From Rhynochetos jubatus (Eukaryota; Chordata; Aves; Eurypygiformes; Rhynochetidae), in NCBI GenBank assembly GCA_027574665.1, contig CM050676.1, positions 6,190,157 through 6,254,156 on the forward strand: 64,000 bases of DNA, written 5' to 3'. Each line of letters starts with the position of its first letter. The first letter of the stretch is position 1. Shown here piece after piece: positions 11,286-28,100 of this stretch. A model generated the notes under the pieces. It saw only the letters and a program-made list of their open reading frames with translations, did no database searches and was not told the origin of the DNA. Position numbers and translations under genes: made by a program.

Positions 11286-11395
11286 GTGATGCAGCCTCGG
11301 AGCGGCCGGTTGGCATCTGTTCGGCCAGATGTGGGACATGGATGGAGAGGAGCATGGCGGTTGTGTTACTGCAATAAAGGGTTTTTCCAGTAGTC
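11286..11395 (+). other. RPS28: RPS28 3'-UTR exon and poly(A) signal
   Basis: Follows a TTTCAG acceptor and carries AATAAA at 11373-11378; cleavage is expected near 11390-11400. The donor for the preceding intron is at 11193, a few bases after the stop codon. Confidence 0.75.
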
Positions 11396-14191
11396 CCTTT
11401 ACCAGGTCTCACTTACTGAATGCGTGAGTGCTCTGGTTTGGCTCAGTGCTTACGTGCCTGCCTGTTGTCGTTGGGGTCTGCAGAGGGACAAAAGCACACA
11501 GCCTGTTGCTGGGGCTGCACAGTACCTTCATTGTACTACTGCTGTGTTCTTGCATCTTTATTAACCTGTCACAACAAAAATATTAATTACAACAACCTTA
11601 ATCCCAGCCTTTCTGGCAAGCCTTTTTCCATATGTAACTGGTAAAGCGGCCCTGCTAAACTTTAATTGCGAATTGAAAGTCAAGCTTTGTACCAGTTTGG
11701 AAAGCAACAGCTTGCAGCTGCCGTCTGTCTTTAGAAAGCTATTCTAAAAGTGCTGCTGTAAACATACCTACTTACTCTTTCCTGGCAGTCACCCACAAAG
11801 AGTGGGTGCTTGTCTCCCTCCTTTTACATAAGTTAGTAAATCAATCTTGCTTATTTTCTTCCTCAACTTTCCCTTCCACCACACAATCAGCTAGAAAGAT
11901 TTATTATTTTAGGCTATTATATAAAAGTATAAGCCTGAAAGGATTAGGAATGAGCCTGAAAACTCTCATGGTTCAAGGGCTGTTTTTTAAGTACTGGTAC
12001 TTTCTGTCTGGTAATAGAGTGATACATGTCTGTGGTTTCTTTAAAGTGAGTTGGGTCTATGGCTCCTGAGCCTGTGGTCTCTTATTCTTCATCCTTTAAT
12101 GTCCTGCACTTGACTAGGGCACTTCAGTGGCAGGTGGAATTGGGGGTTTGAGTATCCTGGAGCTGAGGAGAGCACTTTGGGTGTTCAAATCACTGACCTT
12201 AGGCAGATAGTGAGCATTACTGTTGGGGCTAGTGTTGAGGTGATTTTTTCCCTCCTGTGGGCATTAATTATGCCCCTGTCAGCTCATGGGCAGCCTGAGA
12301 TTAATTTTGTGCTCTAAAGCACTAGGCAATATGTGCTTGTGCTGTTCCGTGATCCAGTTCTTGATTCTTCTTTGGTGGTTTGGTTTCAGAGCATCAGGTG
12401 GGTCTGTGCTCCCCTGACTTCTGTAATGCAGCAGAGCTCTCAGGAGCTAGCTGTGAGCACACGAAGCCCACATCAGAGTTTAATTCGCTGGCTGCTGATT
12501 GTTACCCACACAGCTTTAGCAATGTCTGACACATGCAGACAACTGCTCAGGGTAAAGGCTGTGCCAGGCTCTTCCTTGTCTGAAGCTGTTCTGGGGGCTT
12601 TAGCTTGAGCCAGACAAAGAGGCAGGAGACTGCTGATGGTCACTGTAATATTTCAAAATAATTTTACTTTAAATTTTATTTATATCTTAAAAATAAACAT
12701 CAGTATTAAAATACTTGTGAAACTGAAGCAGTGAGTACAGAATACATAAAGCAGTGTACTAGAGAGTGGCTGTGAGCATTGTATGTTAACAGCAATACAA
12801 AACTGAAACAGGCCCACTGCAAGGACAGCAGCATGTTGTCCAGAACAAGTTTCTGGGGGAGCATTTCCCAGCTTACAGCATGGCTCAGACCAGGCCTGTG
12901 TGGGGCAAGAGTGATGGTGGGGGAAGCTGGGCCAAGGAGCAGAAATGGGGGCTGTGACACACATTACCCTTGTGAAGGATTTGGAGAGCGGATCCGGCTT
13001 CACATTAAAAAGCCTTTTTCTTCTTCCTCCCAGTCCTTGTCCGTTCCCACCCTGCCTGGTGTGCACACCCTTGCATAGACTTACATCCTCTGACATACGT
13101 GTCCATCTCCGTGGGCCCTAGGCTCTCTTGGCTCTTCCTGACAGTCTCTTTTTCCTGGACCTATCCTCAGCTGCTCCTCCCTTTTGGGAAGAGAAGTGGG
13201 CAGAGAGGGACTGGGCTGTGGGCTCTGGTTGTCTTTGCAGTCCCTGACTCTGAGATTGTTTAAAATGGAAAATGTTTAGGCTGTAACTGCTATCTTTTCC
13301 CTTAGGAGAACGTCCCCATTCCCTGTGTGAGGTATGGCTCAGTGGGAAGGCTCTATCCCTAAATGTATTCATGGCTCTTGGCCCCCTTCTGTCATCTTGG
13401 CTGCACCCCAAGTGCCCAAAATTTTGCTCCCAGCGAGCAAATCAAATCACCAAGTGATTTCATGTTGAACTCCATCCTTTGAATAAGTAATACTTTTGTG
13501 TGTGTGTGCGCATGTGCTAGAAAAAGATTCAGATTTTAGCCAGGAAGGGAAAAGCCACAAAAGAAGGGCAAGTATTTCAGTCTGGAAGTGTTCCCAGCCT
13601 GCGTTTGAGGCAGCATTACCCAGCTGGTTTGTGTCCCCTCTCCTGTCGCTTATGCTGTTGAGCACTGCTTCCTCACCAGCGCCACACAGCGCAGCAGGGT
13701 CCAGGAGTGATGCTCGCCCTCCCATAGCCCTGCTTCCCATCAGTGGCTCTGCTGTTTTCCTGGAGCTGCCAGGAGATGGCTGAGAGCAGAAACCAGGTGC
13801 TATTTTTGCTGGGTTTGCTTTCTGCTGTTTCAGTGAGTTAGCATCTTGCAGAGGGCTTGGAGGTGGCCCAGCTCAAGCGGTTGTGGTGGGGAGCAGAGAG
13901 GATGGGGCTGGCTTCTGCTCCCTGCATTTCCCACCCCAAGGCCCCTTGATGCTTGGCTCCTCTGTCACATGTTGGAGTGAGGTGGCCAGGTGTGGGCTGC
14001 TTCCAGCAGCAGAGATGGGTGAGTGAGGCCCAGGGATGCCGCCTGACCTAGTGACAGGAGGATTAAAGCATGTATAGCCACAGAGAGCGATTCAGCACAC
14101 AAAGGAGTGGCAGGAGAGGGGATGTTACAGCCTCATGCCGATGGTGGACAGCTGGCACCTGACTGGCCCCTGGCTGGATCCGAAGGTCACT
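11396..14191. other. Convergent spacer RPS28-KANK3, probably including the KANK3 3' UTR
   Basis: No coding gene is recognisable. The two flanking genes converge on this stretch. An A/T-rich block at 12650-12720 contains tttatt at 12675-12680, that is, AATAAA on the minus strand. It is the best candidate poly(A) signal for KANK3 if its 3' UTR is about 1.5 kb long. A short GT-rich run is at about 13496-13516. The rest holds nothing I can name. Confidence 0.5.
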
Positions 14192-19607
<5,416 letters not shown>

Positions 19608-22600
19608 CTGCAACAACAATGGGGTCATGTCTGGCAAAACTCTGCAAATCAGGGGCTGGTGAGCCACACAGCCACAAACCACTGCCCCCTGCCCAGGAAG
19701 CCCCCCACTGCCACCCCCGCCATCCAACAGGCCACCCTTGCCCTCCTTCAGCCCTGCAGCCACAGGGCTGGAGCTCGAGCCAGCTGCCGGGTGAGCGCTG
19801 TGCTGCCTGCGGGGCCAGGCATTGTTTTTACATTTAAGGAATGCTTTTTAGCCCGGGCTGGGATGGCCGCAGTGGTTGTGCTGCCAGCTCCAAGGGTGCA
19901 GTCATAAGTCAGACCGTGGCTGCACGGGGGGAGCGGGATGAAACAAAAAAAAAAAAAGAGCAGACTTTATGGGTACGATTTTCTGTGAAGAAATTTGTTT
20001 GGATACTGGGAATTGATGCTTTGACAAAGGCACGTGACTGCAGGCAGCTGCCAGCACCCATCGGTCACTGGGTGTGATGTCCATCCTCATCGCCCAGGCT
20101 GAGCAGGATCAGGGTGCTCTGTGCAACAGCCCCCACCTCCAGGGTGTCTCGAGGGCCCGTGACCCCTGGGAGGGACCTGGCTGCTTTTCCCTGTCCACAA
20201 TGCAAGATAAGGCATAGTGGGAAGCAGGGGGGAATGAAACGGGAGCTTGGTTTTCCCAGAAGCCAGGCATGGGCACACTGGAGGGGAGCCAGTGGGATGT
20301 GGCTGCAGTCCATGGGTGAGCTGGAGGGGTGTGGGGGGCCAGCTGTGAGGGTTCAGCTGGGACCTGCTGCAACATCTGGTAGCATTTGGGTGCCAGGGCC
20401 CAGGTGGGAAGCACTCCTGGTGGGAACAAAATGTGGACAAAGAACACCCTAGGAGCACCCACTCCTGCTCCACATGGCATCACCCTCCAGGGACCTGTGG
20501 GGACCCTGCATGGCAGGGATGTGGTGGCCCTGCCCACGGGGTGCAGGTGGCCATGGGGCTGTGCAGCTGTCAGTGTGCAAAGCATTTGGTACCAGGCTAT
20601 TTTCAGAAGAAAGCAGGGGAGGATGCATGCCACAGAGGAAAGGCAGCTCAGACTCAGTCCTAAGGGAAGCTGGGGCTCAGCACTGCCCAGAGAAATATGC
20701 AGGATCCAGCCTTGGCTGCAGAGAAACATTCACATCCATCCCCAAATCTCCTGCCCATGATGACCAGAGGATCCAGATTTTTCTAGCAGAGGTGCTGTAG
20801 CCACCCTCATCACACAGCCCAGCTTGGGGACGACGTGCTGGCCCCTGGCTCACGTCCATTACCCAGTGATGCTACCTGACCCTCCGCAGCCCCAGCCATG
20901 TCACTGTGGTTGCCAGCCCATGGCCTGCCCTGACCCTGCGACTGCCAGAAGCTAGAGAAGCAGCCATGTTGCAGGCAGTGCCAGGCCAGGCTCAGGCTGA
21001 GCACCCAGGCAATGTGGCAGCCTCCAACTGCCAGCCCCAGTGCATGGGGTCAAGTCCAACCAGGCAGGGATCAGATGCATTCCACCAGTCACCAGGCCAG
21101 ATCCCAGGGCTCCACTCCTCTAGCAACCCATCCGCAGCCCATGTACATCCCAACTTGCACCTCTCCTAGGATTGTCCTAGCTTCATGCTGGCACCTCTTC
21201 CACCTAGCTTGGGAATGGAACATCCTGAATCCGTGCTTGCACCCACCATTCCCATGACCCCAGCTTCGTGCCTAAAAGGGTTTGCACATCCCCTACCCCG
21301 TCTAATCCCTCCCGCTCCAGGAAGTGGCTGACTTCCTCCTCCACATGGCCCTCCCTGCAGTTAATTAAACAGTGCTGGGGCCAGGACAAACTTCCCACTG
21401 GGCTCTGTGCATGCCATAAATTAACAGGAGGAAGAGGGAGAGCAGCAGGAGCCAGAGCCAGCGGGTGTGTTTCCTCGGGGGAAACGGCCGGCAGCTCCCT
21501 TCCGCCGCCCGGACGGGTATTGTCCTGCCTGGGGCTGTGCCAGGAAAAGCTGCCTCTACCGGCACCCCTTCTAGAGGTCTCCCGCACTGCTCCTCCTGCT
21601 TGGGGCAAAGGTGGCCTATCCACCAGTACTGCCCCACTGTCCCCTCTGCTGACCCAGGGACACACTGCTTGTCCCCCAATACCTCATCCTGCCCCTTCAG
21701 CCAACACCAGCAGCTGCTGTCAACCACGTGGCTGCGCTGCCCATCCCCAAAGCGGGGGTAGATTCTCCTGGAGCTCCCCTGCAGCTCTTGGCCCCGTTAC
21801 TTTTGGTCCAATGAGATGTGTTGGACCCAGGGCAGCAGTTTCTGGCTTCACCCAGCTCTGAAACAAAGGGCCGGGCCAGGCATGGGACCTACAGGCTCCC
21901 AGCCATGTGCAAATTGTCCTGGGGACCCCGTGATGTGCAAACCCTGACAGGGTCCCTGTCAACACACAAACCCTCCTGGAGACCCCACAATGTGCAAACT
22001 GCCCCTGCGCTGCCAGTGGCCTGGGTGGCAAGGCAACTGGCAGGCTGGATTTGAGCTGGCAAGGATGAGCAACCAAGGCAGACAGCCCTGCTGTGAAGCA
22101 GCGGCAAGAGGGTTAAGTCCCCACACCTGCAGCCCAGCTGCACAAAGCCAGCCTTGTCCCCGGCCTGCTGCCATCATCACAGCATGGGTTCAAAGAGAAG
22201 CCACCCTCCACCTGGGCTGAAGTCCCAATGGGGAAGACCGTGCTTTGGTGCCAAAGGCTGATTTTCAGCAGTTCAGCCGCTCCCCCTGGCACTAGGGCTT
22301 GGTCGTGCCGGGGCTGGGCGCATGGACCCCCGGGTGCCAGGATCTGGGGGCCCTGCAGGATCCCAGCGTCCTTCCGAAGAAATCAGAGAAGGATGCTGGT
22401 TTGTAGCCCTTGTTTCCGCAGAAAAGCAGGATGTTAAAAAGCGACCGGAGAACCGCTGGGGGGCTTCGGCAGCAAGGGAGGAGAGGGATGAGCAAGGACC
22501 CAGCCATCCCCACAGAGGCAGGGCTATGCTTTGCCCTGGGCTTGCACATCTATTTCCCCCTCTTGCCATTGTACCAATGCCAACACAGGAAACTTGGTGC

Positions 22601-24607
22601 CAAAACTGGAGCCCCTCTGCTCAATTACAAAAAAAGTCGTGTCAGGGATGGGGCGTCCTGGGCACCTCGGCACAGCTCAGGTACCCATGTCCCAGCCCCA
22701 GCCCCCTGGTACGCCCGGCCCCCTGGTCCATCGGCTGATCCCCCCATACAGGGTCCTCAAGCTATGCTTAAAGTTCCAGACTCTTTTGGGCCCTCTCCCT
22801 CATCAGGGGCACAAGTGGGGCAGCCCCTGCTCCAGCTCAGCCACACACCACCATGCAGCCCGAGCCACTTCACTGCCGGGGCCAGACATGGGGAGGGCGC
22901 TCCTCCTGAGCCAAAATACTGAGGTCATAAGGAATGTGAGAAGAACAGAGTCCAGAGGAGCCCTGGCCAGCACTAGTTGATTTATCTCGTCCAGACATGC
23001 TTCCCTCGAAGCTGTGTGCAGGCGATAAGCCCCAATGCTTGGGGCTGAGGCTGTTTCAGAGTTAAAGGGAAAGCACTGAGCAGCAGTGGTTTCTGCCAGT
23101 GACCTGCCAGGATTCAGGCTCCTCACACAGAGCCAGCTGTCACGCATGCCCATCACCTGCAGTGTCACCCACCAGCACTGCAGGCTGGGTGTGGATGGGA
23201 GGTATCCAGGGCTCATCACACCTTCCTGGCCATTCATCCAGTCCCCACAGCCTGTGCTCCATGTCACCCGCTGTCCCTGTGCCTGCCTGCCCAGGCCACC
23301 TTGGTCATGCCATCTAAGGTTGCTCCTGGAAGAGCGGGATCCCATGCGGGTGGGTGTGCTGGCACTGATCTTCTCAACAGACTAATTTCAGGGTTGGAAT
23401 GTTATTTCTGGAGTTGTCATCATCATCGGCCCTGTTGGTTGGGAGGCCATGGGGGGCTGCTCTGGCTCTGCATCTCGAGGACCTTCCTGAGCTCACACAA
23501 CACAACAGGCGCACAGTCCATACGCAGACATACTCACATGGGGATCAGCTTTATGTGCCCCATCACACCTATAGTTCTGCAGAGCTCCTAGTACAGGTAA
23601 TAACTACCACTTGTCCTGCACCCTCACCCCAGCTGCCCACCAGCATTTTCCACCAACACCTCCACAGCTCCCTCAGGGCTGGAGACAACACCCGGGGACA
23701 GCAAAGAAGCCTGATGGCCTGGGATTGCCCTGCTGTGAAGAGACATGTAGGGATGAAATGGTTAAACTTATACCCAGGGTGCACAGACAGTGTCAGGGTA
23801 CGTCCACAGCACTGGACACAGTACCATGGGGATTCCCCATGAGCATGCAGGCAGCACCCTGAACCCCACAGCACCCCATGTACCCTCCAGCTACTCAGAG
23901 GGGGCTGCAGCAGCCTAGTGTGCCCTACCACACCCCCTGCCCTGCAGGTCCCCAGGACCCCAGGGTGCCCATGGCACACCCAACCCTGTAGGACCCGGAA
24001 CCCAAGGAGCCTGCAGCACCTCCTGCCTTGTGGGGCCCCAGCTTCCCCAGTCCTACAGGTCCCCAGTACCCTGGGGTGCCTGTAGCACCCCCAGCCCTGT
24101 GGGTCCCTTGTACCCTTGGGTGCTCCACAGCACCCCCAGCCCTAACAGGTCCCCAGCACCAGCACCCCCAACTTGGCAAGCCCCCAGCACCCCGGGGTGC
24201 CCGCAGCACCCTTGCACACCCCCGCACATCGGAGCACCCGTCCCCAGCTCAGGAGACCCCCCTCGGAGGGTCCCCGACCCCGCCAGACGTGATGAGCGGC
24301 CCAGCCCGGCCCCTATGGTCCGAAGCCGCCGGTACCGGTACCTCGTGGGCACGGCCAGAAGTCCCACTCCCGCAACCGGTGCCGCTCGGGCGGAGACCCC
24401 GAGGCGGAGGATGCCGGGGCCACACCGTCGCGGTCACCGCGCGGCCGCGGGGGCTCCGGAGCGGCCCCTCGGTGGGCCCCGGACGGCGGCTGCGGGGGCC
24501 CTGCGAGGCGCGGCCGCTGGGATGAGATCCCGCCCCGCCGGAGTCGCTGACGAAGCCGCCACTGCCGGCCGGACCCCGCCGTCCGTGCAGTCCCCGCCGC
24601 CCCTCAC
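19608..24607 (-). other. KANK3 first intron (inferred)
   Basis: About 5 kb of unique GC-rich sequence with no second gene that I recognise. Long open frames on both strands are GC-driven and have no familiar content. The right end turns into a minisatellite (about 23.9-24.24 kb). A GTTAATTAAAC HNF1-half-site-like element lies at 21360-21370. Confidence 0.55.
23925..24240. repeat. Degenerate minisatellite, C-rich, unit about 50-60 bp
   Basis: Repeated variants of GGTCCCCAGCACCCTGGGGT followed by GCAGCACCCCCAGCCCT occur about five to six times with much divergence. The array abuts the CpG island at the KANK3 5' end. Confidence 0.75.
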
Positions 24608-24960
24608 CTTGTTGACTGGTCGTGTGGGCTGCAGCCGAGCCCCAGCGCGGAGCCGCCGTCCTGAGCCCGGCAGCTCTGAGCTCCACCGCGGCGCCGGGCA
24701 GCCCTGCCCGCCGCAGCCCTGGCCTGGGCCGAGGGCGGGCCGGCAGCGGGGCCGGGCGGGAGCGGCACGGGGCGGGGCGGGGGCGGACGAGGATCGACCC
24801 CGGCCAGGACGGGCACCGCCCCTGGGCCGCTCAGCCCCGGCGGGATCCTCGGTTGCCCCTGGCACGGAGGTCCTACCGCCCCCCTCTCCTCGGGGGGAGG
24901 GGGCTCCCTGACCCCGTGGCCCCCTGGGGTGGGATATCCCCCGTCCCGGTCACCTGGGGG
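24240..24960. promoter_or_regulatory. KANK3: CpG island, probable KANK3 promoter and non-coding first exon
   Basis: Dense CpG and GC content. On the minus strand a good donor (ACCAGTCAACAAG|GTGAGG, intron beginning at about 24607) would end a non-coding first exon located at about 24608-24730. It would splice to the acceptor above the KANK3 start codon at 19607. GC boxes (GGGCGGGG-like runs) lie at 24760-24785. There is no TATA box, as expected for such an island. The link to KANK3 is inferred from strand, splice signals and position. Confidence 0.65.
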
Positions 24961-25180
24961 GGAAGGGGTGTCCCGGTGAGCCCAGGAAGGGAGGTGCCCC
25001 CTGTCTTGGTCACCCCAGGGTCCCCTGTCCTGGTTACCCCAGGGTAGGGGGTGCCCCTACTCCAGTTGCCCTGGGGGTGGGGATGTTCCTACCGTGCTCA
25101 CCTCGGGAATGGTCACTCTGGAAAAAGGGGGATCCCCTGCTCATGTCATTCCAGAGTTGGGGGATCCCCTGCCCTGAGCT
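24915..25180. repeat. Degenerate minisatellite, unit about 45 bp
   Basis: Repeated variants of GGGATCCCCTGTCCTGGTCA and CACCCCAGGGTCCCC occur about six times, diverging to the right. Confidence 0.65.
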
Positions 25181-28100
25181 GGCTGGGGTTTAGCTTCCTG
25201 TCCCGCAGGCACAGCCTGCCCAGCCCCCGTGGCCTTGCCGCTGCCTGGCTTCATCCCACCCATGGCTGGGAGCCTGGTGCCGCTCGCCCTGGCTGGATTC
25301 CCTGGGCCTGGCCTCGCTGGGTTTTGGCATCCCTCCCTTGTCCCAGCAGCAGGCTGTTTGTCTCCTTTTCTTGTCAGCTTTCTTCCCTGCCTGCTTCGTG
25401 CTCAGCCACCAAGGTCTGGGCTGTCCTCCATCCCACAGGGACCCCTGGCAGTTTCACACCTTAAATATTGCCCTCACTCACTGCTCCAACCCCTTTCAAG
25501 GCTGAAACCCTCAGCAAGGACTTATGCTTTTTTTTTCTTTCCTTTTCAGCTGCTGAATCCCCCAGATATTTTTCTACATCTGGCTCTTCTGGGACGCTAC
25601 TCACAGGAAGAACAGGAGAAACAAGATGTGCTTCTCATTGTCCCTCCCAGCTGCCAGCTGGTGGCTTGGGGACTTCCTGAGAAAGGGTTTGCATCTGGAG
25701 GGAAGTACCTTAATAGCCCTAATGGATTTACCTCCACCGACAGGCTCTCCAACTCATTAACATACTTGGCCTCTCTGGCACTCTGTGGTAATGCACTCGG
25801 TGATTTCATGCCCTGGTTCTGTCTTCAGCACAGGTCTACAATAGCACCGCTGGTGTCGATTCACTGACTGCCTGGCGAAGAAATGGGTTGGGTCCTCCGT
25901 AGCCATGTGGCTTGCCTTCTCCATCCAGATTTGGAAAGGTAAAGTCTGGCATGATGAGTGATGTCCCACCAGTGTCCAGGTCCCTTGCTCCTGCTTGTGG
26001 ATATCTGACAAAAATGTCCCCCATGGCCAGAGAGTTTCCTCCTTGTGAAAGTAGAGAAAAAAGCCCATGAAGGAGGAGTTGAGGAAAAATGAGCTTAGGA
26101 AAACAATGCCACCCCAGCTCTGCAGGTGACAGGCCTTGCCCATGCGACTGCTGCCACTTTGGCACTGGGATAGAGCTGTGAAACAGTAGGGAGACCTTGA
26201 ACCACCCAGTGCCCTGAGGAAATACAGATCTGGGGAGGCCTAAATGTGGTGCTAGAGCACAGAATTGTGGCAGCTCGGAGATATTTTCAGGCTAAAACCC
26301 AACAGCAGCCTTTGAACAAGAGGTGTTGAGTTGTTCCCTGCACCAATCAGACTGCTCTGGCTTTAAGCTCTGGTGACCAAGAAGAATTAAACCCAAGGGA
26401 CAGTCCTTATTTCTAACATTCACGGTTTTCTGCAGAAACCCTGACAAGCTCAAATATGAAGACATGGCCAGACAAATCACGAGGACCAGTGGGTGTCTTA
26501 ACCATGTGTAAATCACAACTGCACCTAGGAGACAGCACGGAGAAAAGGGCTTCCCAAGTCTTGGCTTCAGCAGGCAGGGTGGCTTCACCCTGGGCCAGGG
26601 ATGTTGACCCAGGACCTGTCCAAGCTGCCTGGGCCAGCAGACCCCATCAGCCACAGCCGAACCCAGGCTTGGAGGCGAATGGCAGCACCCGCTGGCTGTC
26701 CTGCTGCACCCGCCCACGGGCCGAGCTTTGAGATAATGAATCGTGAGGCTGCAACTGTTCAGATGGGTGCCTGCGTGGGTAAAAGACACACAGATGCTCA
26801 GTCCCAGGAAGGGTACAGGTACGGATCAGGGATTGCCACATCCTTTGACCAAGCTCTTCTATTCAGCATCTCTATCATCACTGTACATGGAGTGGTGAGG
26901 AGGGCTTGCCAGGCTTTTGTTGCTGTTGTAGGGACAGTTTTGCACTGGAATGTCGTAGTTAACCTGTCTGGGGCTCTGCAGACTTTCATGGCATTGTGGC
27001 AGGGCCCAGCATGGCTGTCCCCAGTCCTGGACCTTGCACTGGTCAGAGAAACTGGCCCTGACCCTCATGAGAGCATCCGTCCAAACAAAAAGCTCTGTGA
27101 CCTGATGAGTTTTCAATTAAAAAGCTTTCTTTTTGGTCGAGAAGAAGGTCTCAAGGAATGGCTTTTCACCATGAATCCCAACCCTTTGCTTTCTACCAGC
27201 CCCAGCTGGGACTGTGATTGTGACTGTGCCTCAGTTTCCCCATCAGGGCAGTGGGAAAGAGAGTATGTGTGTGCGTGTGTGCATGTGTTGTGTCATGACC
27301 AGCATGGCAGGGTGCTTCTCTGCAGCGCGCTGGGGAACAGAGCCCCTGGCGAGCTGAAATGGCTGCAGACTGGCAGAACAGGCTGTGTCCATGTCCCTCC
27401 ACATGCAGCAAAGAAATTGAATGGTGTCAGCACATAAGAAAACACACAAAGCTTGGCCAGGCTTTCACCTGGCTGTGAGCAAGCTTTTGCTGTCATCCTG
27501 CCTTGTTCAGGTGGTCCTTGGGTGGGGAGAGTATGAGAAACTCTGCTGGAGATGCCAGTGAGGAAGTGCCGCAGCATGAGCAATCCTGCTTGCTGCAGCT
27601 CTGTTTACTCCCTGGGCAGTGGAATCCCAAACCCTTGAGCACCCTGGACCCTCCACAGGCAGCAGGCTCGCAAAGCTCTGGGTGTCCAGGGTTGGCTGGT
27701 AGTGGGTGGCCCATGGCTGGGAGAAGTTGTGCATACCCAGAGTGCACCTGGAAAAGCAGCCGGTGGGGTGCGTTCCAGTCCTTTCCTGGCTGCCGGAGTT
27801 CATCTCTGCTTGGTCCAGCTCCAACACCCCCAACCTGGGCCTGGCTCCCAGCTCTATTGCCCCCTCCACAGTCCTGTGAATGGGCTGGCCAGGCCTGGCA
27901 TAGCATGGGACCCACAGGCAAAGGCTGGCAGGGGCTTTACCTCGCGTGGTCCCCATAGAAAAGCAGCATGAATGCTTCAGTCCTGCATAAATAAACCAGC
28001 ACAGCACTGTTTCCCTCCCGGCAGGCTCAGCTGTCCCTGCCAGCCCAGCCACGGCAGGATGGCCTTGTTTTCTGCCTGCAGGTTTGGGAGTGGGCAGGAA

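Noticed and set aside
25757-26165. Minus-strand open frames with a hydrophobic stretch in a less GC-rich segment
   Set aside because: Hydrophobic run alone is weak evidence; two overlapping frames are both open and neither has a familiar motif.
26601-27437. 278-codon plus-strand open frame
   Set aside because: No recognisable domain, no promoter or splice context, and mixed low-complexity and repeat-like content; long open frames are common by chance in this GC-rich sequence.
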